A DNA stretch of 64,000 bases from JAVVEW01 sp032251045 (GTDB taxonomy: Bacteria; Pseudomonadota; Gammaproteobacteria; Methylococcales; Methylomonadaceae). The position numbers and the translations under genes are program-made. Numbering within the stretch: position 1 is the first letter of the stretch; each line of letters opens with the position of its first letter. The notes under the pieces are model-generated. The model did no database searches. It was not told the origin of the DNA and was given only the letters and a program-made list of their open reading frames with translations. Below, one piece after another: positions 47,000-57,100 of this stretch. The stretch is from the NCBI GenBank assembly GCA_032251045.1, contig JAVVEW010000001.1, forward strand, positions 1 to 64,000. Reading direction: 5' to 3'.

Positions 47000-49609
47000 C
47001 TAGAAATCGGCAAGGGTTTTGCCTGATGCCAGCCAGGCGGGCAGCACGACCAGGGTGATGAACAGTGTGGTGGCAATGCCAATCGTCAGTAATAAGCCCA
47101 TGCTGGCGATGCCGGCGTGGCCGGTAAATGCCAGACTGGAAAAACTGGTCAGAGTGGTCAGTGCGCTGAATAAGATGCCGCGGGCAGTGCTGGATTTCAG
47201 TAGTTTGCTCAGGCGTTGGCCAGGCTGTTCGGCACGGTCAACCATGTGAATGGTGCTGTCGATGCCAATGCCCAGCAATAAGGGCAGTACAATTACATTG
47301 GCAAAATTAAACGGATTGTCCAGCCAGACGTTGATTGCGGCGGTGGTCATGGCGGCCAGTAATAGTGGCAGTGTCATCAGCAGGGTTTTGCGTAGGCTGC
47401 CAGTCACTATGCCCAGTAGCACTACGATCATGACCAAGGCGCTGGCAAAGGCCTGGATGAACGCGTTGACAACTGCCTGGGCGGTCATCATATCGCCAAT
47501 CGGCAGGCCAAATACCCGTTCATCGACACTCATCACCTCGGTGGCAAAGGTGCGCAGATGCGCTGGATTGTTCAAGTCCTGCTCCGGGAAAATCAATACT
47601 CGGTACTGGCCGTCAGCACTGACCCAATGCTGCCTGAAGCTTGCTGGCAAGGTGTCCAAAGAGACCGGTTGAGCTTTCAGGCTATCGGCAAGATTGTGCA
47701 GGGTGTCGGGCAGCCAGGCCAGCAGGTCGTGTTCGATTTGTCGGTAGATGGCCTCGGCGGGTGCCTGGCCCAGCAGGCGATAAATCTGTTGCTGCAGGGC
47801 GTCGGTCAGACTCGGGTCCAGCATCTGGCCGTGTTGTTCAAGCAAGTAGCTGAGTTTAATCAATGCGCCGCGCACATCGGAACTTTGTGGTTGTTTGGGA
47901 AAGTTGCTGAAACCGCCGGGGATGATCATGTTCAGGGTGTCCAGCAATTCCAGTTTGTCATCTTGTTGTTCCGGTAGCCAGTTGTGCAAGGTCAAGGCTT
48001 CATGCACGCTGTCCAGGCGGGTGAACTGTTCGGCCAACTGTTCGGCCTGTTGAAGATTGGCCGCCAGTGCCGAGACCACGAAGGGTGAATCGGTACTGGC
48101 GGTGAGCAGTTTTTTGAAGACTTGTACCGATTCGGTGTTCGGGTCGCGTAGATTAACCGGGCTGGCATCAAAGCGCACATGAGCCAGGCTGACGCCGGCA
48201 CCCAGCACCAGTATGACCGCCAGGCTGCGAATGACGGTGCGATACCGAAACGGTAGTAGGTACAGCGATTCGGGCAGGCGCAGCGGCTGAATGGGGCGTG
48301 GTTTGGGCAGCAGTTTGAGTAACGCCGGCAGTAGATTTAACGATACCAGCAGTCCGATAAACATGCCCACGCCGGAAATAATGCCCAGTTCGGAGACGCC
48401 CTTGAAATCGGTTGGAACGAAAGCAAAAAAACCCATCGCTGAAGTCAGTGCGCAAAGACCGAGCGAGCAGCCCAGAGAGGTGCTGCTGTTCATCAGCGCG
48501 GCGCCGGCGTCATGCTGATGAACCAGCAATGATTCCCGGTAACGCAGGCAGTAATGGGTGGCGAAATCAACGCCCAGGCCAATGTACAACACCGCAAAGG
48601 CGATGGAGATCAGATTCAAATGGCCAATTGCCAACGTGGCAAAACCTGCGGTCAGCAGCAGGCCGCTGACCAGACTGATCATGCTGGCTAACAATAACGC
48701 CCAGGACCTTAAACCTAACCATAAAATAAGACACACCATGATCATTGACATGATGCTGGCATAGGTCATGGTGGCGTTCAGGGATTGCATTTCCTCATAT
48801 TCCAGCGCCACTTCACCGGTCAGGCCAATACGCAGGCCGGGTTGCTCAGCTTCCAGGCGGCGGGCTTGGGCGCTTAGAAATAACATGGGCTGTTCGGCGG
48901 ACAAGAGTTCCGAGAAATCCTGCTTGGGCCGGGCCAGCAACAAACGCCGGTTAGGGGCGTCGCCCAGGGTGTCCGGGGTCAGTAAGCGTTGCCAGGAGAC
49001 GGGCCTTGATTGCTGGTCAGCCGCGGCGGCAAGTGTTTGTTGCAGCGCTTTTAACAGCGGCGGCAGGGCGGTGGTGGTGTCGAGTTTGATGTCGTGCGCA
49101 AATGCCTGCTCGATAATGCTGACCAGTCCGGCGACATGAAAATGTTGGCTGAGGTAGCCGATGAACGGTTGTGCGTCAGTCAGGCGCGTGCTCAGATGTT
49201 CCAGTTCGGGAGGGCTGAGATACAGCAGGCCTTGCTGCCGTAAAAACGGCTGGTCGTCAGGAATATAACCGGATGCAAAAAGCTCTGGATGTTGTTCGAT
49301 AGCATGATGCAGCTGGCGAACGGCAAACAGCGCTTGTTCGGGTATGTCTGATTCAGCGACGATGATAATCGGCGAGGCATCTTGGGGAAAAGCGGCATCC
49401 AGCTGATTGCGCGCTTGCAGGAAAGGCAGGTCTTGGTTGATCAGCGCCACTGTGTCGGTGTTGATACCTAAGCGGGTAGCGCTGATATAGGCGCTGCCCA
49501 GACTTAACAGTAAATAGCACGCGACAATCCACCAGGGCCAGCGCAGGGCGGGGTGTGTCAAGAACGCGATGATGCGGTTTTTGACCAATGACTTGGCAGT
49601 GGTGGGCAT
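47000..49609 (-). CDS. hpnN: HpnN-like RND (MMPL) transporter
   Basis: 869 residues with two repeats of the RND/MMPL layout: a first membrane span, a large periplasmic domain, then five spans, repeated once. The first periplasmic loop opens LGINTDTVALINQDLPFLQ (key part NTDTVALINQDLPF), which is typical of HpnN, the exporter that moves hopanoids to the outer membrane. LYIGLGVDFATHYCLRYRE and PLLLGIGIDSTIHMVDRAE are the paired span-4 segments. It precedes copC by 71 bases on the same strand. A link between hopanoid export and copper handling is possible but not shown. Confidence 0.88.
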   Translation of the reverse strand: MPTTAKSLVKNRIIAFLTHPALRWPWWIVACYLLLSLGSAYISATRLGINTDTVALINQDLPFLQARNQLDAAFPQDASPIIIVAESDIPEQALFAVRQLHHAIEQHPELFASGYIPDDQPFLRQQGLLYLSPPELEHLSTRLTDAQPFIGYLSQHFHVAGLVSIIEQAFAHDIKLDTTTALPPLLKALQQTLAAAADQQSRPVSWQRLLTPDTLGDAPNRRLLLARPKQDFSELLSAEQPMLFLSAQARRLEAEQPGLRIGLTGEVALEYEEMQSLNATMTYASIMSMIMVCLILWLGLRSWALLLASMISLVSGLLLTAGFATLAIGHLNLISIAFAVLYIGLGVDFATHYCLRYRESLLVHQHDAGAALMNSSTSLGCSLGLCALTSAMGFFAFVPTDFKGVSELGIISGVGMFIGLLVSLNLLPALLKLLPKPRPIQPLRLPESLYLLPFRYRTVIRSLAVILVLGAGVSLAHVRFDASPVNLRDPNTESVQVFKKLLTASTDSPFVVSALAANLQQAEQLAEQFTRLDSVHEALTLHNWLPEQQDDKLELLDTLNMIIPGGFSNFPKQPQSSDVRGALIKLSYLLEQHGQMLDPSLTDALQQQIYRLLGQAPAEAIYRQIEHDLLAWLPDTLHNLADSLKAQPVSLDTLPASFRQHWVSADGQYRVLIFPEQDLNNPAHLRTFATEVMSVDERVFGLPIGDMMTAQAVVNAFIQAFASALVMIVVLLGIVTGSLRKTLLMTLPLLLAAMTTAAINVWLDNPFNFANVIVLPLLLGIGIDSTIHMVDRAEQPGQRLSKLLKSSTARGILFSALTTLTSFSSLAFTGHAGIASMGLLLTIGIATTLFITLVVLPAWLASGKTLADF

Positions 49610-49883
49610 GGGTGACGGCAGGCGGTAAGGCGAGGGCGGTTACTAAAGTTAAAAGCCATAGCGAGCGAAGGCAAGGCGTAACCGGCCCTGACGATAAAGG
49701 ACTTGATTATAGGGGGGTTGTTGTTATTTTGCAAAATCTTGTTGTAAAAATGCCATGATCCGGGTGCAATGACTAAAGAGGCTGATTGTTGGCGTTGGCA
49801 GGCTCGTTCGGGCGAAAAGACGTGTGCTGTCAGATTGCAATGAAAAGCCATTTGCGGCTTACTTAAACTATGAGGATACATCC

Positions 49884-50708
49884 ATGCAGCGACTTCACGA
49901 TTTTACTGGCGAACTGATCGGCACCTTTGTTTTGGTGTTGTTTGGTTGCGGCTCTGTGGCGGTTACCATTCTTTTTGACGCTCACGCCGGTTTGCTGCAA
50001 ATTGCCCTGATCTGGGGCGCTGCTGTGGCGCTGGCGATTTATGCAACGCGGCATTTAAGTTGCGCGCATCTTAACCCGGCGGTCAGTGTGGCGATGGTGG
50101 CCAGTGGACGTATGTCGGCCAGCAAACTGCCGTTTTATGTAACCGGCCAATTTCTCGGCGCCTATGTCGCGGCAGCGGTGTTGTATCTCGTTTTTAGTGA
50201 CTCGATCAGTCACTATGAGATGCTGCATGGCATTGTTCGCGGGACGCCGGAATCGATTGCAACAGCCATGATGTTTGGCGAGTTTTATCCGAACCCTGGC
50301 GCGGGAAGCATGGTGGTGGTCAGTCAAGCGGGCGCCATGATGGCTGAAGGCATCGGCACATTTATTCTGGTGTTTATGATCTTCTCATTGACCGAAGGCT
50401 GTAATTTAGGGCGGCCGAATCAAAATCTGGCGCCTTTGTTGATCGGCCTGACGGTGACGCTGATTATTGCCATTCTGGCACCTTTAACCCAAGCCGGATT
50501 AAACCCAGCCCGGGACCTTGCGCCGCGCTTGTTTGCGGCGGTCAGCGGTTGGGGAAGTGCCGCTTTCCCGAAAGACCCATTGGGCTTTATCACCGTTTAT
50601 GTGGTCGCGCCGGTGCTGGGTGCCTTGCTGGCCGCTGCTTTGTTTGCCTTTGTGGTCGAGCCACAGATGAAGGCAAAAAAAAGCGATTGCGACCCCTCGG
50701 GTTGTTAA
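49884..50708 (+). CDS. Aquaglyceroporin (MIP family)
   Basis: 274 residues from ATG 49884, with TGAGGA upstream. Six membrane spans and two half-helices are visible, with NPA motifs HLNPAVS and GLNPARD. The Asp after the second NPAR (NPARD) is the mark of glycerol facilitators (GlpF type) rather than strict water channels. No glpK or other glycerol gene is adjacent, so the solute is open. The frame is open 20 codons further upstream. Confidence 0.92.
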   Translation: MQRLHDFTGELIGTFVLVLFGCGSVAVTILFDAHAGLLQIALIWGAAVALAIYATRHLSCAHLNPAVSVAMVASGRMSASKLPFYVTGQFLGAYVAAAVLYLVFSDSISHYEMLHGIVRGTPESIATAMMFGEFYPNPGAGSMVVVSQAGAMMAEGIGTFILVFMIFSLTEGCNLGRPNQNLAPLLIGLTVTLIIAILAPLTQAGLNPARDLAPRLFAAVSGWGSAAFPKDPLGFITVYVVAPVLGALLAAALFAFVVEPQMKAKKSDCDPSGC

Positions 50709-50804
50709 GCGGCAATGGCTTGCTTTACCCAGCAAAAGTGCGTATGAGCCACCGGATATTCAGCGTATAATCAATCGTTTTGCATCGAAACAATTTCAAA
50801 CGCC

Positions 50805-51794
50805 ATGCAGGCCATCCTCATTGACCAACCAGGCCCGGCTGAACATTTGCAGCTCGGTCACCGGCCCACGCCTGAGCCTGATGTGGGGCAGGTGCGCATT
50901 AAGGTGGCTTGCGCCGGGGTCAACCGGCCTGATGTCATGCAGCGCAAGGGGCTGTACCCGCCGCCGCCCGGCGCCAGTGATATTCTTGGCCTTGAGGTTT
51001 CCGGTGTGGTCGATGCTTTGGGGCCGGGCGTTACCGGTTTACCGTCCGGACAGCCGGTTTGCGCATTGGTGACCGGTGGCGGTTATGCGCAGTATTGTCT
51101 GGCCGAAGCGCCGCTTTGTCTGCCCATTCCTGACAACGTAAGTTTTGCCGAAGCGGCTGGCTTGCCGGAAGCGTTATTCACGGTCTGGAGCAACCTCTGG
51201 CAGCGCGCCGCCATCCAACCGGGCGAAACCTTGCTGGTGCATGGCGGTGCCGGCGGCCTTGGCCATATCGCGCTGCAACTGGCGCGCGCTTTTGACCTTC
51301 GCGCCATCACTACTTGCGGCGGCGAGGAAAAATGCCGGTTTGCGCTTAAGCAAGGCGCTTTTGCGGCCATCGATTACCGGCGCTTGGATTTTGTTCAGGA
51401 AGTACAAACACTGACCGAAGGACGGGGCGTTGATGTGGTGCTGGATATTGTCGGCGGTGATTATCTTAATAAAAATCTTACCTGCCTGGCCGATGAAGGC
51501 CGGTTGCTGCAAATTGCCGTGCAGCAAGGGCCGAAAACCGACATCAACCTGTTGCCAATCTTGCTTAGGCGTCTGACCTTGACTGGTTCAACGCTGCGTG
51601 CCCGACCTGTCGCTTTCAAAGCTGCCATTGCCCAGGCGTTGTTAAGCCAGGTCTGGCCGCTGCTGGCCTGCGGCCAGATCAAACCTTATATCCATTGTCT
51701 GTTACCTTTGGCAGATGCTGGCCGCGCTCATGAGCTCATGGAGGCGGGGCGGCATAGGGGCAAAATTATTCTTAACGTCAATTCAAAGTCATGA
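50805..51794 (+). CDS. NAD(P)H:quinone oxidoreductase (PIG3-type)
   Basis: 329 residues of the medium-chain dehydrogenase fold without the zinc ligands. GVNRPDVMQRKGLYPPPPGASDILGLEVSG (key part NRPDVMQRKGLYPPP) is typical of the PIG3/QOR2 group, and the NADPH motif is VHGGAGGLGHIALQLA. The gene overlaps the following sulfurtransferase by 4 bases, which suggests joint expression. The natural substrate is unknown. Confidence 0.92.
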   Translation: MQAILIDQPGPAEHLQLGHRPTPEPDVGQVRIKVACAGVNRPDVMQRKGLYPPPPGASDILGLEVSGVVDALGPGVTGLPSGQPVCALVTGGGYAQYCLAEAPLCLPIPDNVSFAEAAGLPEALFTVWSNLWQRAAIQPGETLLVHGGAGGLGHIALQLARAFDLRAITTCGGEEKCRFALKQGAFAAIDYRRLDFVQEVQTLTEGRGVDVVLDIVGGDYLNKNLTCLADEGRLLQIAVQQGPKTDINLLPILLRRLTLTGSTLRARPVAFKAAIAQALLSQVWPLLACGQIKPYIHCLLPLADAGRAHELMEAGRHRGKIILNVNSKS

Positions 51795-52642
51795 CCTATC
51801 AAACCCTGATTACCTGCGAACAACTTGCCGCCCATGCCGATGACCCGGATTGGGTGATTTTCGATTGTCGGTTCTCGTTGCAAGACCCTGCCATGGGCGC
51901 GCAGGCTTATCGATTCGGTCATATCGCCCACGCGCGTTATGCCGACCTGGAAAAGGATTTGTCCGGCCAGGTGACGGCGCTGACCGGCCGCCATCCTTTG
52001 CCAAATCTGGCCTTGTTGAGTAAGAAGCTGGGCCATTGGGGCGTTGCTAACAGCAAGCAGGTGGTGGTCTATGATGATGCCGGCGGTGTGTTCGCCAGCC
52101 GTTTCTGGTGGTTGTTTCGGCTGTTAGGTCATGACCAGGTGGCGGTGCTGGATGGCGGGCTTGACCAATGGAAGCGGCAGGGGCGGTCGCTGACCACGGC
52201 CATTCCCATTGTCAGGCCTGCCAGTTTTCGGGCTTATTATGACGACACCAGCCTGGTGACGGCGTTGCAATTGGAAAACTTGTTGGCCGCCAAAACCATT
52301 GCGTTGCTGGATGCGCGTGTCGAGGAGCGCTTCACCGGCGAGACCGAACCTTTGGATTGTGTGGCGGGCCATGTGCCGGGGGCGGTTAATCATCCCTTTA
52401 CCCGCAATCTCGATGCCGATAAATGTTTTCTGCCACAGGCGGTATTGGCCGAGCAATTTGCCGCATTGTTGACCGATACGCTCGCCGAGCAGGTGGTGCA
52501 TATGTGCGGTTCGGGGGTGACCGCTTGTCATAATATGTTGGCCATGGAGTACTGCGAACTGCGCGGCAGCCGGCTTTATGCAGGTTCCTGGAGCGAGTGG
52601 ATTCGTGATCCGAACCGGCCGGTCACTACTGTGCTGGCATGA
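51791..52642 (+). CDS. sseA: 3-Mercaptopyruvate sulfurtransferase
   Basis: 283 residues with two rhodanese domains. The first is inactive and structural (DPDWVIFDCRFSL); the second carries the active-site C239 in MCGSGVTACHN. CGSGVTA is the loop of mercaptopyruvate sulfurtransferases, in contrast to CRKGVTA of thiosulfate sulfurtransferases. It makes pyruvate and an enzyme-bound persulfide. Translationally coupled to the quinone reductase upstream. Confidence 0.94.
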   Translation: MTYQTLITCEQLAAHADDPDWVIFDCRFSLQDPAMGAQAYRFGHIAHARYADLEKDLSGQVTALTGRHPLPNLALLSKKLGHWGVANSKQVVVYDDAGGVFASRFWWLFRLLGHDQVAVLDGGLDQWKRQGRSLTTAIPIVRPASFRAYYDDTSLVTALQLENLLAAKTIALLDARVEERFTGETEPLDCVAGHVPGAVNHPFTRNLDADKCFLPQAVLAEQFAALLTDTLAEQVVHMCGSGVTACHNMLAMEYCELRGSRLYAGSWSEWIRDPNRPVTTVLA

Positions 52643-52648
52643 CGCCGG

Positions 52649-52798
52649 GTAACCGTTCATAGCCCGAGAAAAATCCCCCTCAATTCCCCTTTGGAAAAGG
52701 GAGAGGCCGGTAAAGTCGGTCGTGTAACCGTGCGCAGTCCGAGAAAAACCCCTCTCAATCCTTTGGAGAAGAGAGGCGCCGGCAAAGCGGGTCTGTAC
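52649..52798 (+). repeat. Tandem pair of family B partial repeats
   Basis: Two adjacent units of about 75 bp (52649-52723 and 52724-52798). Both open with gtaaccgt, then have gccgagaaaaa-like and cccctc.caat sequence, a short hairpin (ccctttggaaaaggga type) and end gccgg.aaag.cggt. The start is the family B terminal sequence in the reverse orientation. They fill the gap before argH. Confidence 0.72.
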
Positions 52799-52872
52799 CG
52801 GGTGCGCTTGAGCGCTTGCCGATGTTGGGCGGTGCTTGCGTTATAATTGATCTTTTTTATCCGCAGATAGCT

Positions 52873-54267
52873 ATGAGTTTACAGCAGCCGCATCGCCAAA
52901 AATTATCCAGTGCCCGTTTGACAGAAACCACCGACGCCTTTGTCGAGGCGTTTACCGCGTCTGTTGCTTTTGACCAGCGCATGGCTCAGGAGGATATCGA
53001 GGGTTCACGGGCCCATGCCCAGATGCTTGCTGTTATTGGCGTATTGACCGAGGCGGAGCTTGAGGCCATCTTGCAGGGCCTAAGTGACATTGCCGAGGAT
53101 ATTGCCCAGGGGCGGTTTGCCTGGTCGATACAGCAGGAAGATGTACACATGAACATCGAAGCGGAATTGACTAAGCGCATTGGCGCGGCCGGCAAAAAAC
53201 TACATACCGGGCGCTCGCGTAATGATCAGGTGGCAACCGATATTCGTTTGTATCTGCGCGCTCGCATCGATGAGCTGGATGCGGAGCTGAAACGTTTGCA
53301 ACAGGGTTTGCTGGGGCTTGCCGAGGCGCATGCGGCGACGATCATGCCCGGCTTTACCCATTTGCAGGTTGCCCAGCCGGTGACCTTGGGGCATCACCTG
53401 ATGGCTTGGTTTGAAATGCTGGCGCGTGATCGGGAGCGTCTGGCTGATTGTCGTAAACGGGTTAATGTCATGCCCCTGGGGGCGGCGGCCCTGGCCGGAA
53501 CGACCTATCCGCTGGACCGCACCATGACCGCACGTCTTTTGGCATTCAGCGCACCTTGTAAAAATTCACTGGATGCGGTCAGCGATCGCGATTTCGCCAT
53601 TGAGTTTTGTGCGGCGGGCAGTGTGTTGATGATGCACTTGTCGCGTTTTGCCGAAGAGCTGGTGTTGTGGTCTTCGGCGCAATTTAACTTTATCGACTTG
53701 CCGGATGCGTTTTGCACCGGTTCCTCGATCATGCCGCAGAAAAAAAATCCTGATGTGCCAGAGTTGGTGCGTGGCAAGACAGGCCGGGTGACCGGGCATT
53801 TGATCAGCTTGTTGATGCTGATGAAAGCCCAGCCTCTGGCCTATAACAAGGATAACCAGGAAGACAAGGAGCCATTGTTCGATAGTGCCGATACCTTGCA
53901 TGACTGTGTACGCGCTTTTGCCGACATGTTGCCGAATTTGCAAGTGAATCAGCGCGCTATGTATGAGGCGGCGCGTCAGGGTTATGCTACGGCGACCGAT
54001 TTGGCGGATTATCTGGTCGTTAAAGGTATGCCGTTTCGTGATGCCCATGATGTGGTGGGACAGGCCGTTCGACTAGGCTTGGACAGCGGTCGGGATTTGT
54101 CTGAATTGACACTGGATGAGCTAAGGGCGTTATCACCACTGATCGAGGCGGATGTCTTTGCGGTGTTGACATTGGAAGGTTCGGTGGCGGCGCGCAAGCA
54201 TTTTGGCGGTACCGCGCCGGCAACGGTGCGTGTGGCCATTGCCGATGCTAAAGCCGCATTGCGGTAA
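52873..54267 (+). CDS. argH: Argininosuccinate lyase
   Basis: 464 residues from ATG 52873; the frame is open further up but the family starts near here. Splits argininosuccinate to arginine and fumarate. [18 protein letters not shown], the family signature [12 protein letters not shown], which carries the catalytic serine loop, and [15 protein letters not shown] are present. The adenylate cyclase gene follows 55 bases later on the same strand. Confidence 0.98.
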   Translation: MSLQQPHRQKLSSARLTETTDAFVEAFTASVAFDQRMAQEDIEGSRAHAQMLAVIGVLTEAELEAILQGLSDIAEDIAQGRFAWSIQQEDVHMNIEAELTKRIGAAGKKLHTGRSRNDQVATDIRLYLRARIDELDAELKRLQQGLLGLAEAHAATIMPGFTHLQVAQPVTLGHHLMAWFEMLARDRERLADCRKRVNVMPLGAAALAGTTYPLDRTMTARLLAFSAPCKNSLDAVSDRDFAIEFCAAGSVLMMHLSRFAEELVLWSSAQFNFIDLPDAFCTGSSIMPQKKNPDVPELVRGKTGRVTGHLISLLMLMKAQPLAYNKDNQEDKEPLFDSADTLHDCVRAFADMLPNLQVNQRAMYEAARQGYATATDLADYLVVKGMPFRDAHDVVGQAVRLGLDSGRDLSELTLDELRALSPLIEADVFAVLTLEGSVAARKHFGGTAPATVRVAIADAKAALR

Positions 54268-54322
54268 ACAGCACGGCATGAGTGCATGTTTCGGCCATTT
54301 CTTCTGATACAGGCCCTGAGCT

Positions 54323-57100
54323 TTGAGCCTGTTTGAACCGACCCGGGCGCGCCCCATTCATTTGGGCGCGCCTGGTGCTGTGATCAGCAAAAAAGATTTG
54401 CAGGCCGTGGAGCTGCGCTTCAAGTCCGTGCAGCAGCGGCACATTGCCCGCATTCAACAGAACCTGCTTCCTAAACAGCGCGACTTTCTTGAGCTGCTGC
54501 CGCTGTTATTGCATCAAAATCACCCGTCATTGCCAGGTTTTATCACCCTGACCGCGCCTGCGGGCATTCAGCATTATCAGCCCGGTAAGCAAACGTTACA
54601 GTACGCACGGCGCTTTGCGAAAAGCTTTGTGTATCGTAAACCGTTGGCGCACAACCTGCCTGTGTGGGGCGTGTTTCTGATGGGCAGTGTCAGTAGCGTG
54701 GCGTTTGCGGCCGGCAGCGATATGGATATCTGGCTATGCCATGATCCTGCATTGACGGCGGCTCAACACCGGCAATTGGCCGATAAGGTCTGCGCCATCG
54801 AGCGCTGGGCGACCGGGCTGGGGCTTGCGGTGCATTTTTTTCTGATTGATTGCGAGCGTTTCCGGCAGGGGGAGGATACGCCGATTTCAGATGAAAGCAG
54901 CGGCAAGATGCAGCATTATTTATTGCTGGAGGAGTTTTATCGGACGGCGGTTTATGTGGCTGGCAGAATCCCGGGTTGGTGGTTGGTGCCGCCCGAGCAA
55001 GAGGCCAACGATCAGCGCTATCTGCAACACCTGACCGAGCGCCGTTTTATCGCCGCTGACAAGATTATTGACTTTGGCAGCCTCAGTCAAACGCCGCCGG
55101 AGGAGTTTGTGACCGTGACCTTGTGGCATTTGTACAAGGCCACTCATGCACCACATAAGTCCTTGCTCAAGTTAATGTTGCTGGAAAGTTATGCCAGTCA
55201 TTATCCCAACATTCCATGGCTGGCCACGGCAATGAAGGCCAAACTGTATTCAGGGCAGTACAGCCTGGTGGAGCTGGATTCTTATTTGCTGATTTGCCAG
55301 CGTTTGGAGCGCTATCTGCAAGACTTAGGGCAAGCCGAGCGGATCGAGTTGGTCAGGCGCAGTCTGGTGTTGAAAATCGCGGGCCTGCCAGTTGCCGAGC
55401 TGACCCAACAGCGCCGCAAGCTGCTGGAACATCTGGCGGCATCCTGGCAGTGGCCGATGGCGAATGTACAGGCATTACTGAGCGGTCAGTATTGGCAAGT
55501 CGATCGTGTGCAGCGCGAACACGAATTGTTGTTCAAACAGTTGGCGCAATGTTATCGGGTGATTCAGAATTTTACCCGGCGCCATTTGCAGCGCCTTGCC
55601 AGCAATGATGATGCGGAATTGATCAGTCGGAAGATGTTGGCGTACCTGAACAAAAAACCCGGCAAAATTGAATTTTTATCAACCCGGGCATTATTAGCTA
55701 AGCAGTCGCCGGACTTCCTGTTGATCGAACAGCCGGGCAATGCCGACGACAGTGTGTGGCAACTGGTGAGGCAATCTAACGCGGCAGTCTTGCAACAACG
55801 GTACAGCGTCTGTGAGCTGTTGACCTGGTTGCTGGTCAATCGTTTGGTGACCGATGTTAAGCAGCTGCAGATAGAGTCTTTGCCCGGACATGCGCCGCCG
55901 GTTAAGCGCTTAGGTGATTGTCTGCGCGTGTTGCACCGGTTTTTGAACTTGATCAAACCGCTGCCTGAAGCTGACCTTGCGGTTTGTCGTAGTAGCAATC
56001 GTATCGTGCAGGTGTTGTGGTTGGTGAATCTGGCTGAACCGGTATTGAGCCAGGATTTAAGCTTTGCCGCGCAAGGGAATCCGTTTTTTTGCAGTGCTGA
56101 CCGGCAGTGTTTGCTGGAAAGCGTTGATTATGTGTGGGTGACCGCGTGGGGTGAGATTTATACCGGTCAGGCCAAGGGTTTTGGCGGCTTGCTCGCGGCC
56201 ATGGCGACACTGCTCAATCAGGCGCATGATCTTAACCCGGGTGTGGTCACGGCCTATTGCCCACAGCCTTTGTATGGCGTGCACTTTCAGCAGACGCTAT
56301 TAGGTTTGTTTTGGCGCCTGGCGCGGTTAATGAATACCCCGGCCGAACGTTATTTGCTGGATGCCGGCGTAGGCGTTTACTGCGCCGAATATCAGGCATC
56401 AGAATTAGCCATCAAGGCGTTGGCCGATGACGCCGCGTTATGGCAGGAGCTGGGGCGGCCTGTGGCCGGATACAGCCCGGTGCATTGCCAGCCTGGGGCG
56501 TTGTCTCATACGCCGCTGCCGCGCCTTTTGGAACACAATCGGCCTGGCGTGGTGCAAGTGTTTGCTCACCAGAAAAACGGCGCCACGGACATTTATGTGC
56601 TCGATGAGCGCGGCGGTCTATACCGCGAGGTGTACCGCGACTGTTTGATGACTATTGCCTTGAAGCACTGTCATTTTTTCCTCGACAACATAGGCGAGCG
56701 TTATTTTGGCAATCAGCCACATCCGGTTGAGTATTATCAAATCCATGCCGATCAAGTGCGGGTGCTGGATTTTACCCGGCAGGATGATATTGCCAGCGAG
56801 CCGCCCGCGTTGGCGGTTCGGGTTGCCGGCTGCATGCGCGGTGACCACCTGGACTACACGGTTTACGTTAATGAAAATGAATTTTCTTCGGTAAATCATG
56901 GCCGTCAGTTTTTTGATGCCGCCGTGACCTGCATTCTTGATCATCGCTTAAACGGCAACCAGTATCCGGTGCGTATTTCCGACATCGATCTGCCCCTGAC
57001 CTGCCTGGGCGTCAGCCATGACGCCGCCCTGCAAACCCTGCATTTATTGAACTACAAACGTTTGCTGGAAAAACGTTTGCAACCACCGAACCTGTCATGA
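54323..57100 (+). CDS. cyaA: Class I adenylate cyclase
   Basis: 925 residues counted from TTG 54323. The true start is uncertain: GTG 54380 (VISKKDLQAVEL) is the other candidate and neither has a strong ribosome site. The N-terminal catalytic domain has the nucleotidyltransferase motif GSVSSVAFAAGSDMDIWLC, with the two metal-binding aspartates, and FFLIDCERFRQGE. The C-terminal half is the glucose-sensing regulatory region of the enterobacterial type. It makes cyclic AMP. The Lon-like gene overlaps its stop by 4 bases. Presence of a class I cyclase is common in gammaproteobacteria. Confidence 0.95.
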   Translation: MSLFEPTRARPIHLGAPGAVISKKDLQAVELRFKSVQQRHIARIQQNLLPKQRDFLELLPLLLHQNHPSLPGFITLTAPAGIQHYQPGKQTLQYARRFAKSFVYRKPLAHNLPVWGVFLMGSVSSVAFAAGSDMDIWLCHDPALTAAQHRQLADKVCAIERWATGLGLAVHFFLIDCERFRQGEDTPISDESSGKMQHYLLLEEFYRTAVYVAGRIPGWWLVPPEQEANDQRYLQHLTERRFIAADKIIDFGSLSQTPPEEFVTVTLWHLYKATHAPHKSLLKLMLLESYASHYPNIPWLATAMKAKLYSGQYSLVELDSYLLICQRLERYLQDLGQAERIELVRRSLVLKIAGLPVAELTQQRRKLLEHLAASWQWPMANVQALLSGQYWQVDRVQREHELLFKQLAQCYRVIQNFTRRHLQRLASNDDAELISRKMLAYLNKKPGKIEFLSTRALLAKQSPDFLLIEQPGNADDSVWQLVRQSNAAVLQQRYSVCELLTWLLVNRLVTDVKQLQIESLPGHAPPVKRLGDCLRVLHRFLNLIKPLPEADLAVCRSSNRIVQVLWLVNLAEPVLSQDLSFAAQGNPFFCSADRQCLLESVDYVWVTAWGEIYTGQAKGFGGLLAAMATLLNQAHDLNPGVVTAYCPQPLYGVHFQQTLLGLFWRLARLMNTPAERYLLDAGVGVYCAEYQASELAIKALADDAALWQELGRPVAGYSPVHCQPGALSHTPLPRLLEHNRPGVVQVFAHQKNGATDIYVLDERGGLYREVYRDCLMTIALKHCHFFLDNIGERYFGNQPHPVEYYQIHADQVRVLDFTRQDDIASEPPALAVRVAGCMRGDHLDYTVYVNENEFSSVNHGRQFFDAAVTCILDHRLNGNQYPVRISDIDLPLTCLGVSHDAALQTLHLLNYKRLLEKRLQPPNLS

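Noticed and set aside
52649..52798. Tandem units considered as a small CRISPR array
   Set aside because: Only two units, each about 75 bp with internal hairpins and no unique spacers between short repeats; the ends match family B.
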